The notes beneath the pieces were generated by a model. That model saw only the letters and a list, made by a program, of their open reading frames with translations. It did no database searches and was not told the origin of the DNA. From CAYPTI01 sp964413525 [NCBI: uncultured bacterium] (GTDB lineage: Bacteria; T1Sed10-126), in assembly GCA_964413525.1 (NCBI GenBank), contig CAYPTI010000042.1, positions 1-9,554 on the forward strand: a stretch of DNA of 9,554 nucleotides, written 5' to 3'. A program made the translations under genes and the position numbers. Positions 1-6,130 of the stretch are shown here, piece after piece (positions within the stretch are counted from its first letter, which is position 1; each line of letters begins with the position of its first letter).

Positions 1-406
1 TGACTCGAATCCACTCCCCGGCCGGCCGACGCTCGGCTTCCCGGTCGAGCCTCCGGTAGGCCTCCTCCAGGCTCGGGACCTCGTCCCAGCGGGTTTCGTC
101 CTTCCAGGTTATCCCCTGACGCACCAGGTGGGTGTGGGAATCAATCAGCCCCGGAATCACCGTGCGTCCCCCGAGGTCCACTTCCGTAACTCCGGTGCTG
201 CGCAGGGGTCCGAGGTCCCGGGTGGATCCAACCCGGGCAATTCGGCCGTCCCGAAGGGCGAGTCCGTCGTGAAACACCGCCCTGCCGTCGGAATCCCTTC
301 CTCCGTAGACCTTCCCGCCCAGCAGCACCGCATCAACTGCGCCCGGACCCGGGTCCCCGGTTCCAAGGCGAGGACTGCGGTGAACCTCCGGCCCTGATGG
401 GTTCAT
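1..406 (-). CDS. Amidohydrolase family 3 (YtcJ-like), N-terminal part only
   Basis: The minus strand reads open from an ATG at 406 to the window edge (135 codons seen). A strong ribosome site, GGGAGG, lies 7 bases upstream (about 414-419), which fixes the start. After a poorly conserved 25-residue lead, the protein shows the usual opening of metal-dependent amidohydrolases. First comes a beta-sandwich segment (DAVLLGGKVYGG, then LALRDGRIARVGS), then VTEVDLGGRTVIPGLIDSHTHL, whose final HTH is the first metal-binding HxH on strand 1 of the TIM barrel. The following KDETRWDEVPSLEEAYRRL fits the YtcJ/amidohydrolase-3 branch, whose members hydrolyse amide or related C-N bonds of small molecules. 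The substrate is unknown. The remaining metal ligands and most of the catalytic barrel lie outside the window. The gene is divergent from the cupin gene at 717 and may belong to a different transcription unit from the dehydrogenase genes. Confidence 0.85.
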   Translation of the reverse strand, partial: MNPSGPEVHRSPRLGTGDPGPGAVDAVLLGGKVYGGRDSDGRAVFHDGLALRDGRIARVGSTRDLGPLRSTGVTEVDLGGRTVIPGLIDSHTHLVRQGITWKDETRWDEVPSLEEAYRRLDREAERRPAGEWIRV

Positions 407-529
407 GATCAATCCTCCCGAACCAATGCCTCGTTTTCCCGTCGAACCCGTTCGGCCTCCCGTGCTTTTGGTGCCGACTGGATAATCCCGGACCTCGGGC
501 CGCCTCCGTTGATCCGACCATGTTCAACC

Positions 530-558
530 AACATAAACGGACCGGTATGGTTCGTCAA
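530..558 (-). promoter_or_regulatory. Candidate sigma70 promoter for the amidohydrolase
   Basis: On the minus strand, TTGACG (558-553) is followed after exactly 17 bases by TATGTT (535-530). The -35 box matches five of six consensus bases and the -10 box four of six. Transcription would start near 522, giving a leader of about 115 bases before the ATG at 406. The inverted repeat ATGTT-N5-AACAT at 520-534 overlaps the -10 box. This is a by-eye match only. Confidence 0.35.
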
Positions 559-667
559 ACGACGCCGGCAATTTTCCGGACCGTGACTCTGCCGGGGTAT
601 CCGGGAAACCCTTCCGGTCCGTCCCCGCCTACCTGTCGACGACCTATCCAACCGGATATGATTGAAA

Positions 668-696
668 TTGACGAAACGTGACCTGGGGATTTATCC
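668..696 (+). promoter_or_regulatory. Weak candidate promoter for the cupin gene
   Basis: TTGACG (668-673), then 17 bases, then TTATCC (691-696). The same -10 hexamer appears at the E1-alpha promoter candidate. A start near 703 would place the cupin ribosome site (GGAAGGG, 702-708) at the very 5' end of the transcript, which is unusually tight, so the real promoter may lie further upstream. Confidence 0.2.
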
Positions 697-716
697 GCCC
701 TGGAAGGGTGATCTTG

Positions 717-1202
717 ATGAACGACTCCTCCATCGCTCACGACGAGCTTATCGACTCTCCCCTGGACCCCGCGGATCGGCGACGGGCAGGCGAGGGGACC
801 CATATTTACCACGAACGGGACCTGCAGGAAATGGACAGCGCCCACGACGGGCGGCTGAAGACCGTCCTGGTCAACGAATCCATCGTGCCCTCCTCGGGGG
901 GAGTGCTCATCGACGTCATTACGTACGGCCCCGGGGTATCGTGCCCGGTCCATTACCACGAAGGGACCCGGCATTTCTTCTACGTCCTGGAGGGATCGGG
1001 GATCCTGGAGGTGGAGGGCGAGGAGTTTGAGCTTGAACGCGGAAGCCTCGCCTGGATCGGGGAGGGTGACCGGCACCGGCTGTACGCCCGTGAAGGACAG
1101 AAAATGAAGCTGTTTGAATACTTCTCGAACGGGGATCACAAAAGCGAATTCTTCGGGGAGGAATGCACCTGGCAGCCCGATTCGGTCGGACCCGAGGGGT
1201 AA
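717..1202 (+). CDS. Small single-domain cupin protein
   Basis: A 161-residue protein with one cupin barrel. I chose the ATG at 717 because GGAAGGG sits about 8 bases upstream. The in-frame GTG at 678 adds 13 residues without a ribosome site. Cupin motif 1 spans residues 71-93 (GPGVSCPVHYHEG, then FFYVLEG) with metal-type histidines H79 and H81. The position usually held by glutamate appears to be H86. Motif 2 spans about 109-124, with G109, G117 and H120. The usual proline is G115, and the terminal asparagine is replaced. The retained H79, H81 and H120 suggest a metal site. The N-terminal 45 residues are polar and probably partly disordered. Small cupins act as isomerases, dioxygenases, ring-opening enzymes or plain binders, so no reaction can be assigned. 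The gene converges on the E2 gene with a 33-base gap. Confidence 0.85.
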   Translation: MNDSSIAHDELIDSPLDPADRRRAGEGTHIYHERDLQEMDSAHDGRLKTVLVNESIVPSSGGVLIDVITYGPGVSCPVHYHEGTRHFFYVLEGSGILEVEGEEFELERGSLAWIGEGDRHRLYAREGQKMKLFEYFSNGDHKSEFFGEECTWQPDSVGPEG

Positions 1203-1235
1203 CTCGAACCGAGGCCCGGGAGGCCCGACCCTCCG

Positions 1236-2471
1236 TCACCTCGTGACCGCGGGCAACTCCTCCGGTCGTTGAAGGTACTCCTTCAGGGTGGACAGAAACC
1301 GGGCGGCGTCGGCCCCGTCCACGACCCGGTGATCGAAGGTAAGCGAACAATTCATCACGGCCCGGAACCGGAACGGTACTTCCGGCTCCTCCCCCGGAAC
1401 CGCCCGCTGGCGCTGTCTTCCGATGCCGAGGATCCCGACCTGGGGAGGATCAATAATGGGGTCGAACGTATCAATCCCGAGCGCCCCGAGGTTGGTGATG
1501 GTAAAGGTGCCGTTTTCCAGATCGGCGGGGCGCTGGTTGTTCTTCTTCACCCGTCGAATGAGGCTGCGGCGGCCTCGAGCGATCGCTTCCAGGGAGCGTT
1601 CTCCGAGGTCCGGAAGCACAGGGGTGATCAGGCCCGGGTTCAGGTCCACCGCGATGCCGATGTTTTTTTCCTCGATCAACCGGTGCTCATCCTCCTCGTA
1701 CACGGCGTTGAAGTCGGGGTGATCGTCGAGGGTCGGAACCAGCGCGGCGAGGATGAGGTCGGTAAGGCTGACGTCAACCTCCGATTGTTGAGTTCGGTCC
1801 TCGTGAAAATCAATCAGCTCCTCCACCGCGATCTCCTTGTTCAGCGTCACGTGGACGGCTTCCCGATAACTTTGCCGTAATCGCCGGGCAATGGTCTCCC
1901 GCATCGACGTCCGCGTACGGACCTCCCGGGGCGTCATCGTCGGGGAATCCGGTTCATCCCCCTCGTCCCGGCGATTGAGACATCGCTCCACATCCTCCGT
2001 CGTAACGGCCCCCTCCACCCCGGTCCCCTCGATCGGGGACAGGTCCACGCCGCGCCGCTCGGCCATCGCCCGGGCCGCAGGCGAGGCTTTGACCCGTTCC
2101 GGAGACTCTTCCGGGGATTCATTTTCTTCGGAGGGATCAGCGGCCGACGTCCCGTCGGATCCGTTCGGTACGGATCCGTCCGACCGCTTCCGGGGTTCCT
2201 CGGAATCGTCCTCCAGGTCCGGGAGGTCTTCCTCCGCCCCGGCCACGATGGCGATCGGTTCGCCCGGGGGCAATTCCTCCCCTTCCGAAGCGACAATCCG
2301 TCGAAGCACCCCCGGTTCGCGGGCTTCCAACTCCTCGGTGAACTTGTCGGTCTCAATCACGGCCAGTGGCTGATCCCGCTCCACGAAATCTCCCTCATCG
2401 GCGAGCCACTCCTGCAACAACCCGGTCTCCATCGTCTGACCGAGCTTGGGCATCCGCACGATCCAGGCCAT
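1236..2471 (-). CDS. 2-oxo acid dehydrogenase E2 (dihydrolipoamide acyltransferase)
   Basis: A 411-residue E2 component that takes the acyl group formed by E1 onto a lipoyl arm and transfers it to CoA. I chose the ATG at 2471 because a GGGAGAG ribosome site precedes it and the lipoyl domain begins at once (MAWIVRMPKLGQTMETG). An in-frame start at 2537 would add 22 residues unlike the family. There is one lipoyl domain (about 1-78) with the lipoylated lysine K43 in ETDKFTEELEA. A very acidic, serine-rich linker follows (about 79-127), then a peripheral subunit-binding domain (about 128-167, KASPAARAMAERRGVDL). The CoA-acyltransferase domain (about 185-411) ends with the catalytic DHRVVDG (H381, D385). 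It is divergent from the E1-alpha gene, with which it presumably forms one complex. The acyl specificity (pyruvate, acetoin or branched-chain) cannot be told from E2 alone. Confidence 0.93.
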   Translation of the reverse strand: MAWIVRMPKLGQTMETGLLQEWLADEGDFVERDQPLAVIETDKFTEELEAREPGVLRRIVASEGEELPPGEPIAIVAGAEEDLPDLEDDSEEPRKRSDGSVPNGSDGTSAADPSEENESPEESPERVKASPAARAMAERRGVDLSPIEGTGVEGAVTTEDVERCLNRRDEGDEPDSPTMTPREVRTRTSMRETIARRLRQSYREAVHVTLNKEIAVEELIDFHEDRTQQSEVDVSLTDLILAALVPTLDDHPDFNAVYEEDEHRLIEEKNIGIAVDLNPGLITPVLPDLGERSLEAIARGRRSLIRRVKKNNQRPADLENGTFTITNLGALGIDTFDPIIDPPQVGILGIGRQRQRAVPGEEPEVPFRFRAVMNCSLTFDHRVVDGADAARFLSTLKEYLQRPEELPAVTR

Positions 2472-2603
2472 GATGCACTCTCCCATCAGTCTCGGGGGTT
2501 GAACCGGGAAACCAAATAGGTCAAACCATTTGACCACTCAGCAGACCGTACTTTATCCTCCGCAAGAAACGAACATCAACCCCTTCCTGAGAGGAGAAGC
2601 GTT
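2472..2603. promoter_or_regulatory. Divergent E2 / E1-alpha promoter region
   Basis: These 132 bases between two divergent starts hold an operator-like palindrome (2519-2535) and overlapping promoter candidates. Plus strand: TTGACC (2530-2535), 17 bases, TTATCC (2553-2558). Minus strand: TTGATG (2579-2574), 16 bases, GATAAA (2557-2552). In this reading the palindrome covers the -35 box of the E1-alpha promoter and lies just downstream of the E2 start point, so one bound repressor could close both directions. The hexamers were matched by eye and the start points are not proven. Confidence 0.4.
2519..2535. promoter_or_regulatory. Operator-like perfect palindrome, probable GntR/FCD site
   Basis: GGTCAAACCATTTGACC is a perfect inverted repeat with 7-base arms around CCA. 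It shares arm length, spacer and ten fixed bases with the palindrome ahead of the GntR gene (GGTATAACCATTATACC at 5383-5399). With its left flank it reads ATAGGTCAAACCATT, close to the ATTGGTnnnACCAAT consensus of the E. coli FCD-type regulator PdhR. It overlaps the -35 candidate for E1-alpha, which fits repression. Confidence 0.65.
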
Positions 2604-3578
2604 TTGAATCCAGCGAATCAAACCGCGATGTTTGAAACGATGCTGCGGATTCGCCGGTTTGAGGAGGCGGTCCGGGATTCCTTTTCCGACGGAGAAATCC
2701 CCGGGTTCGTCCACCTGTACATCGGGGAGGAAGCCATCGCCTCCGGGGTCTGTTTTGCGCTGGATGAAGACGATTACATCACCAGCACCCACCGGGGTCA
2801 CGGCCACTGCATCGCCAAGGGACTGGAGCCGGCCAGAATGATGGCGGAACTGTTCGGGAAGGACACCGGGTACTGCCATGGCAAGGGCGGCTCCATGCAC
2901 ATCGCCGACTTCGACTCGGGCATGCTGGGAGCCAACGCGATCGTCGGAGCCAGCGGTCCCATCGCCGCCGGCGCCGGGCTGACCGCCAGCATGCGGGGAA
3001 ACGAACGGGTGGTGGTCTGTTTCTTCGGGGACGGCGCCCTGGCCCAGGGTCCCCTCCATGAGGCCATGAACCTGGCCGCCGTCTGGGATCTTCCCGTGCT
3101 GTTCGTGTGTGAGAACAACCAGTACGGCGAGATGACCCCGACCGGGGACCAGCATGGCATCTCCCGCCTGGCCGATCGCGGAAAGGCCTACGGAATGCCC
3201 TCCGTCCACGTAAACGGCATGGACGTCGAGGAGGTCTTCGAGGCCGGCCGGGAAGCGGTCGAACGGGCCCGAACGGGGAACGGACCGACTTTCCTTGAAT
3301 GTGAAGCCTACCGGTTCCGGGGCCACTTCGAGGGGGATCCGGAGACCTACCGCTCCGAGGAGGAAGTCGAGGAATGGCAACGGAAGGACCCGGTTCACAC
3401 CTACCGGTCCCGGCTGATCGAACGGGACGTGATGACCGAGACGGAAATCGACGAACTGGAGCAGTCCGTTCAACGGGAGATCGAACAGGCGGTTGACTTC
3501 GCCAGGACCAGTTCGCCTCCCGGCCCCGCCGAGGCTTACACCGACGTATCCTCGGAACCGGAGGGTTCGTCCCGATGA
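2604..3578 (+). CDS. 2-oxo acid dehydrogenase E1-alpha, thiamine diphosphate dependent (acetoin/pyruvate type)
   Basis: A 324-residue E1-alpha subunit that decarboxylates a 2-oxo acid (or cleaves an acyloin) with thiamine diphosphate and passes the acyl unit to E2. The start is a TTG at 2604: GAGGAG (2591-2596) lies 7 bases upstream. The first ATG (2628) is 31 bases from that site, too far. The thiamine motif begins at GDG 142-144 and ends with NN 171-172 (FVCENNQYG). HRGHGH (63-68) and the active-site loop around H241 (YRFRGHFEGDPETYR, 236-250) are intact. The GHFEGDP loop resembles acetoin dehydrogenase AcoA as I recall that family, and lacks the serine that kinases phosphorylate in mitochondrial pyruvate E1. 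This leans to the acetoin type without proving it. The gene overlaps E1-beta by four bases (ATGA). Confidence 0.92.
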   Translation: MNPANQTAMFETMLRIRRFEEAVRDSFSDGEIPGFVHLYIGEEAIASGVCFALDEDDYITSTHRGHGHCIAKGLEPARMMAELFGKDTGYCHGKGGSMHIADFDSGMLGANAIVGASGPIAAGAGLTASMRGNERVVVCFFGDGALAQGPLHEAMNLAAVWDLPVLFVCENNQYGEMTPTGDQHGISRLADRGKAYGMPSVHVNGMDVEEVFEAGREAVERARTGNGPTFLECEAYRFRGHFEGDPETYRSEEEVEEWQRKDPVHTYRSRLIERDVMTETEIDELEQSVQREIEQAVDFARTSSPPGPAEAYTDVSSEPEGSSR

Positions 3579-4534
3579 CCACCATGACGTTCCGGGACGC
3601 CGTCCAGCAAACCCTGGACGAAGAGATGGACCGCGATTCGGACGTGGTCCTGATCGGAGAGGACATCAGCAAGGGAGTGTTTCGAGGCACGGCGGGGCTC
3701 GTGGACAAGTACGGCGAGGACCGGGTCCGCGACACCCCCATCAGCGAATCGGCGATCGTCGGGGCCGCCATCGGATCGTCGGCCACGGGGTTGCGTCCGG
3801 TAGCCGAGATCATGTACTCCGATTTCATGGGGCTCGGGTTCGAACAGCTCCAGAACCAGGCCGGCCAGATGCGGTACATGTTCGGGGGAAAAATTAAGCT
3901 GCCCCTGACCATCCGGACCACGGAAGGGGCCGGGCAGCAGACCGCCGCCCAGCATTCCAAAACCGTCCACCACCTGTACGCGAGCCTGCCGGGAATCAAG
4001 GTGGTCTGTCCGACCCTTCCCCTGGAAGCCAAGGGACTGCTCAGGGCGGCCATCCGATCCGACGACCCCGTGATCTGTTTCGAAAACAAAACCCTTTACA
4101 CCCGGGAGGGAGAGGTTCCCGACGACGAGGACTTCGTCCTCCCCCTGGGACAATCCAGGGTGCTGGAGGAAGGTAACGACGTAACCGTCGTGGCCACTCA
4201 CTCCATGCTGTACAGGGTCCTCGAGGCGGCTAAGCGGGTCGAGGCTGACCTCGAGATCATCAACCCCTGCTCGCTGTACCCCCTGGACGTGGAAACCATC
4301 TTCGAGAGCGTCCGAAAAACCCGCCGGATCATCGTGGCCGACGAAAGCCCGTTGAGCTACGGAACCCACGCCGAGATTGTGTCCCGGGTGGTGGAGAACG
4401 AATTTTTTGAACTGGACGCTCCTCCCCGGCGATTGGGTCTCGCCGACGTGCCCATCCCCTTCAGCCCCGACCTTGAGGAGGAACTCCTCCCGGGGGTGGA
4501 TGACGTTGTCGACGTGATTCATGAACTCACCTGA
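3575..4534 (+). CDS. 2-oxo acid dehydrogenase E1-beta
   Basis: A 319-residue partner of E1-alpha; the two build an alpha2-beta2 thiamine enzyme with active sites at the subunit interface. The ATG at 3575 overlaps the E1-alpha stop in an ATGA junction, with GGAGGG (3560-3565) 9 bases upstream. The pyrimidine-binding half (about 5-180) shows DTPISESAIVGAAIG with the conserved cofactor-activating glutamate E58, MYSDF (80-84) and the family AQHSK segment with H127. The transketolase C-terminal domain (about 195-312) follows. Length is normal for the family. The region VCPTLPLEAKGLLRAAIRSD is typical of the pyruvate/acetoin/branched-chain E1-beta group. Translation is almost certainly coupled to E1-alpha, as expected for equal subunit numbers. 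Its stop lies inside the first codons of the next gene. Confidence 0.93.
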   Translation: MTTMTFRDAVQQTLDEEMDRDSDVVLIGEDISKGVFRGTAGLVDKYGEDRVRDTPISESAIVGAAIGSSATGLRPVAEIMYSDFMGLGFEQLQNQAGQMRYMFGGKIKLPLTIRTTEGAGQQTAAQHSKTVHHLYASLPGIKVVCPTLPLEAKGLLRAAIRSDDPVICFENKTLYTREGEVPDDEDFVLPLGQSRVLEEGNDVTVVATHSMLYRVLEAAKRVEADLEIINPCSLYPLDVETIFESVRKTRRIIVADESPLSYGTHAEIVSRVVENEFFELDAPPRRLGLADVPIPFSPDLEEELLPGVDDVVDVIHELT

Positions 4535-5363
4535 AGACCGTTCTCCGGGCGAAACCGTCCCGTGGCGGTGCCTGTGGGATCAGGACAACACCCGATCGCC
4601 GTCGATGAACCTGGCGCTTGAGCAGGCCGTGGCTCGTTCGGTGGGACGAGGGGACTCTCCCCCCACCCTGAGGTTCTGGTCCAACCGGCGATGCCTGGTT
4701 CTCGGCCGGTACGATCCCCGGCGGGATGGGTTCCAACATGCCCTTGAACCGATCGCAAAGGCGGACCTCCCCGTCTTCCGGAGACGCACGGGCGGTTCCG
4801 CCGTGCTCCACGATGATGGGGTCCTGAACTGGTCGATCGTCCTTCCACGCTCCCGGGGCTCCGGACCGAACCGGGGGCTCGAGGACGGGTATCAACTCCT
4901 GTGTGAGGGACTGATCCGGGGCCTCCAACAACTGGGGGTACCCGCCCGGGCCGGCGAACTCCCCGGGACCTTCTGCGACGGTCGCTACAACCTGCTGGCG
5001 GGGGAGAAGAAAATCGCCGGGACCGCCCAGACCCGGCGACAGTCCTACCAGCTGATTCACGGAACCCTGTTTCTCAACAACAACCTCGACCGGATGATCC
5101 GGGACCTGAGAGCCTTTTACCGCTCGCTTCCCGACGGCGGGGCCCGGCAGGTTCATCCGGACACGGTCACGACCGTTCGGGAGCTTCTCGGGCGGCCGGT
5201 GGAAGCAACCGAAGCTACCCGGGTGTTCAGCCAGGCCTTCTCCGATCGCGTCCCGCTTGTCCGGGGAAAATTCGACCCGTCGGAAGTTCAGGCGGCCCGC
5301 TCTCTGGCTCCCGCTCTTCGGTTCGATCCGGCTCCCCGGGCCAACGTTGAACCGGCCGGGTGA
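4521..5363 (+). CDS. Lipoate-protein ligase A / LipM-type octanoyltransferase family protein
   Basis: A 280-residue member of the biotin/lipoate ligase fold that attaches lipoate (or octanoate) to a lysine of a lipoyl domain. Its likely client here is K43 of the neighbouring E2. Visible family marks are MNLALEQ (29-35), the ligand-pocket motif RRTGGSAVLHDDGVLNWS (88-105) and KKIAGTAQTRR (163-173) with the probable catalytic lysine K164. Cysteine C152 (TFCDGRYNL) precedes that lysine. LipM octanoyltransferases use a cysteine in a nearby place, while E. coli LplA uses ATP and has none, so the chemistry is uncertain. The protein is shorter than E. coli LplA (about 338) and lacks room for its C-terminal accessory domain. 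It overlaps the E1-beta stop by 14 bases and has no clear ribosome site, so translation is probably coupled. Confidence 0.85.
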   Translation: MNSPEDRSPGETVPWRCLWDQDNTRSPSMNLALEQAVARSVGRGDSPPTLRFWSNRRCLVLGRYDPRRDGFQHALEPIAKADLPVFRRRTGGSAVLHDDGVLNWSIVLPRSRGSGPNRGLEDGYQLLCEGLIRGLQQLGVPARAGELPGTFCDGRYNLLAGEKKIAGTAQTRRQSYQLIHGTLFLNNNLDRMIRDLRAFYRSLPDGGARQVHPDTVTTVRELLGRPVEATEATRVFSQAFSDRVPLVRGKFDPSEVQAARSLAPALRFDPAPRANVEPAG

Positions 5364-5379
5364 TTGTGCTACGGTTTTC

Positions 5380-5402
5380 ATTGGTATAACCATTATACCG
5401 AT
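5380..5402. promoter_or_regulatory. Operator-like palindrome ahead of the GntR gene
   Basis: Two 10-base arms with one mismatched pair surround the spacer CCA. The perfect core is GGTATAACCATTATACC (5383-5399). Nested within it, TGGTATAACCA (5382-5392) is the TGGT-N3-ACCA form typical of FCD-type GntR regulators, and 5380-5394 matches the E. coli PdhR consensus ATTGGTnnnACCAAT at all but one fixed base. It lies 15 bases before the GntR start and contains TATAAC (5385-5390), a possible -10 box with a weak TTGTGC -35 at 5364-5369 (spacing 15). This arrangement suits autorepression. Confidence 0.7.
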
Positions 5403-5416
5403 GAAAGGATACTCGA

Positions 5417-6112
5417 ATGAAATTTTCCAAGGTGACAACGCAGGGAAAAGGTGCCAAGGTGGCCTCTCAAATTGCTCGACGGATCGAGGAAGGTGCCTTT
5501 TCCGAGGGGGATAAACTTCCCCCGGAACGGACCATCGCCGATCAGATGAACGTCAGCCGGCACGCCGTCCGGGAAGCGCTCAGCGCCCTCCAGATCGTCG
5601 GCATGGTACAGAGCCGCCAGGGAGACGGCACCTACGTCCGGAACGTCGCAACCAATTCGTCGGTTGAGAGGGCCCGGGAAATCCTGGACGAAGCCGACGA
5701 TTCCCTCGAAGTCCTCGACGCTCGGTGGATTATCGAACGGTCCATCGCGGAACTGGTCTACGATCGGTTTGACGACGACGACCTGGCCGAACTATCCAGC
5801 CTCGTGAACGACATGCGCCACGGGGTGGAAAACGACGATCTGGATCAATTTCTGGAAGCGGATCAGCGGTTCCACCTCAAGTTCGCCGAGTTGACCGGGA
5901 ACGATGTGATATGCCGCACGGTCTCGACCCTGGTCGGGGCTATGCAGAACCGGCTCTGGAAGGAGCTGAAACGTCAGTACGTGTTCCAGCAGGACCCTCA
6001 CACGGCGGTGGACATCCACCAGGAGATCGTCGACGCCGTGGAAGCCGGCGATCCCGAGGCACTCCAGGCAGCCGTCAAAGACCATTACGAATCCATGGAG
6101 CCCTATCTTTAA
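5417..6112 (+). CDS. GntR-family transcriptional regulator, FadR/FCD subfamily
   Basis: A 231-residue regulator. The ATG at 5417 has AAAGGA 7 bases upstream. The N-terminal winged helix-turn-helix (about 12-76) shows LPPERTIADQMNVSRHAVREA (34-54) followed by the wing QSRQGDGTYV. The C-terminal all-helical FCD ligand domain (about 95-228) keeps the four polar residues that usually hold a metal or carboxylate effector: D149 and H153 (EADQRFH), H201 (DIHQEI) and H223 (KDHYE). FCD regulators such as PdhR, LldR and GlcC mostly bind small organic acids and leave DNA on binding them. It heads the operon with the cyclase gene 18 bases on. Palindromes at 5380-5402 and 2519-2535 are its probable targets, so it likely controls itself, the catabolic genes after it and the E1/E2 genes. 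The effector is unknown and is probably a pathway intermediate. Confidence 0.92.
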   Translation: MKFSKVTTQGKGAKVASQIARRIEEGAFSEGDKLPPERTIADQMNVSRHAVREALSALQIVGMVQSRQGDGTYVRNVATNSSVERAREILDEADDSLEVLDARWIIERSIAELVYDRFDDDDLAELSSLVNDMRHGVENDDLDQFLEADQRFHLKFAELTGNDVICRTVSTLVGAMQNRLWKELKRQYVFQQDPHTAVDIHQEIVDAVEAGDPEALQAAVKDHYESMEPYL

Positions 6113-6130
6113 AAGGAGGCCCACCGATCC

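Larger units (their letters stand above)
407..716. other. Divergent intergenic region, no gene seen
   Basis: These 310 bases separate the minus-strand amidohydrolase from the plus-strand cupin. I see no convincing gene. The open frames here are arginine-rich, use TTG or GTG starts without ribosome sites and resemble no family I know. The stretch holds one promoter candidate for each direction (described separately) and a 15-base imperfect-loop inverted repeat at 520-534 (ATGTT, five bases, AACAT) that overlaps the minus-strand -10 candidate and could be an operator. The central 500-560 part is clearly more AT-rich than its surroundings, as expected of a promoter region. Confidence 0.6.

Noticed and set aside
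541-560. Third copy of the GntR operator in the amidohydrolase/cupin gap (AACCATACC on the minus strand)
   Set aside because: Only one half-like stretch agrees; the GGT arm and the palindromic symmetry are missing, so it does not match the two clear sites.
409-651. An 80-codon open frame on the minus strand ending just before the amidohydrolase start
   Set aside because: It begins with TTG without a ribosome site, is arginine-rich in the first half like random frames of GC-rich DNA, crosses the promoter region and matches no family I know.
1203-1235. Possible bidirectional terminator between the converging cupin and E2 genes
   Set aside because: Only a short GGCC-CGGGA-GGCC repeat is visible, with no long stem and no T tract, so I do not call a terminator.
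2779-4089. Long antisense open frame (436 codons) opposite E1-alpha and E1-beta
   Set aside because: Composition is dominated by Arg, Pro and Ser, as expected of a shadow frame; the plus strand carries unmistakable E1 motifs throughout.
4475-4489. Perfect hairpin GAGGAG-GAA-CTCCTC near the end of E1-beta
   Set aside because: It encodes part of a normal Glu-Glu-Glu-Leu-Leu stretch and lacks a T tract; a role in coupling to the next gene is possible but nothing supports it.
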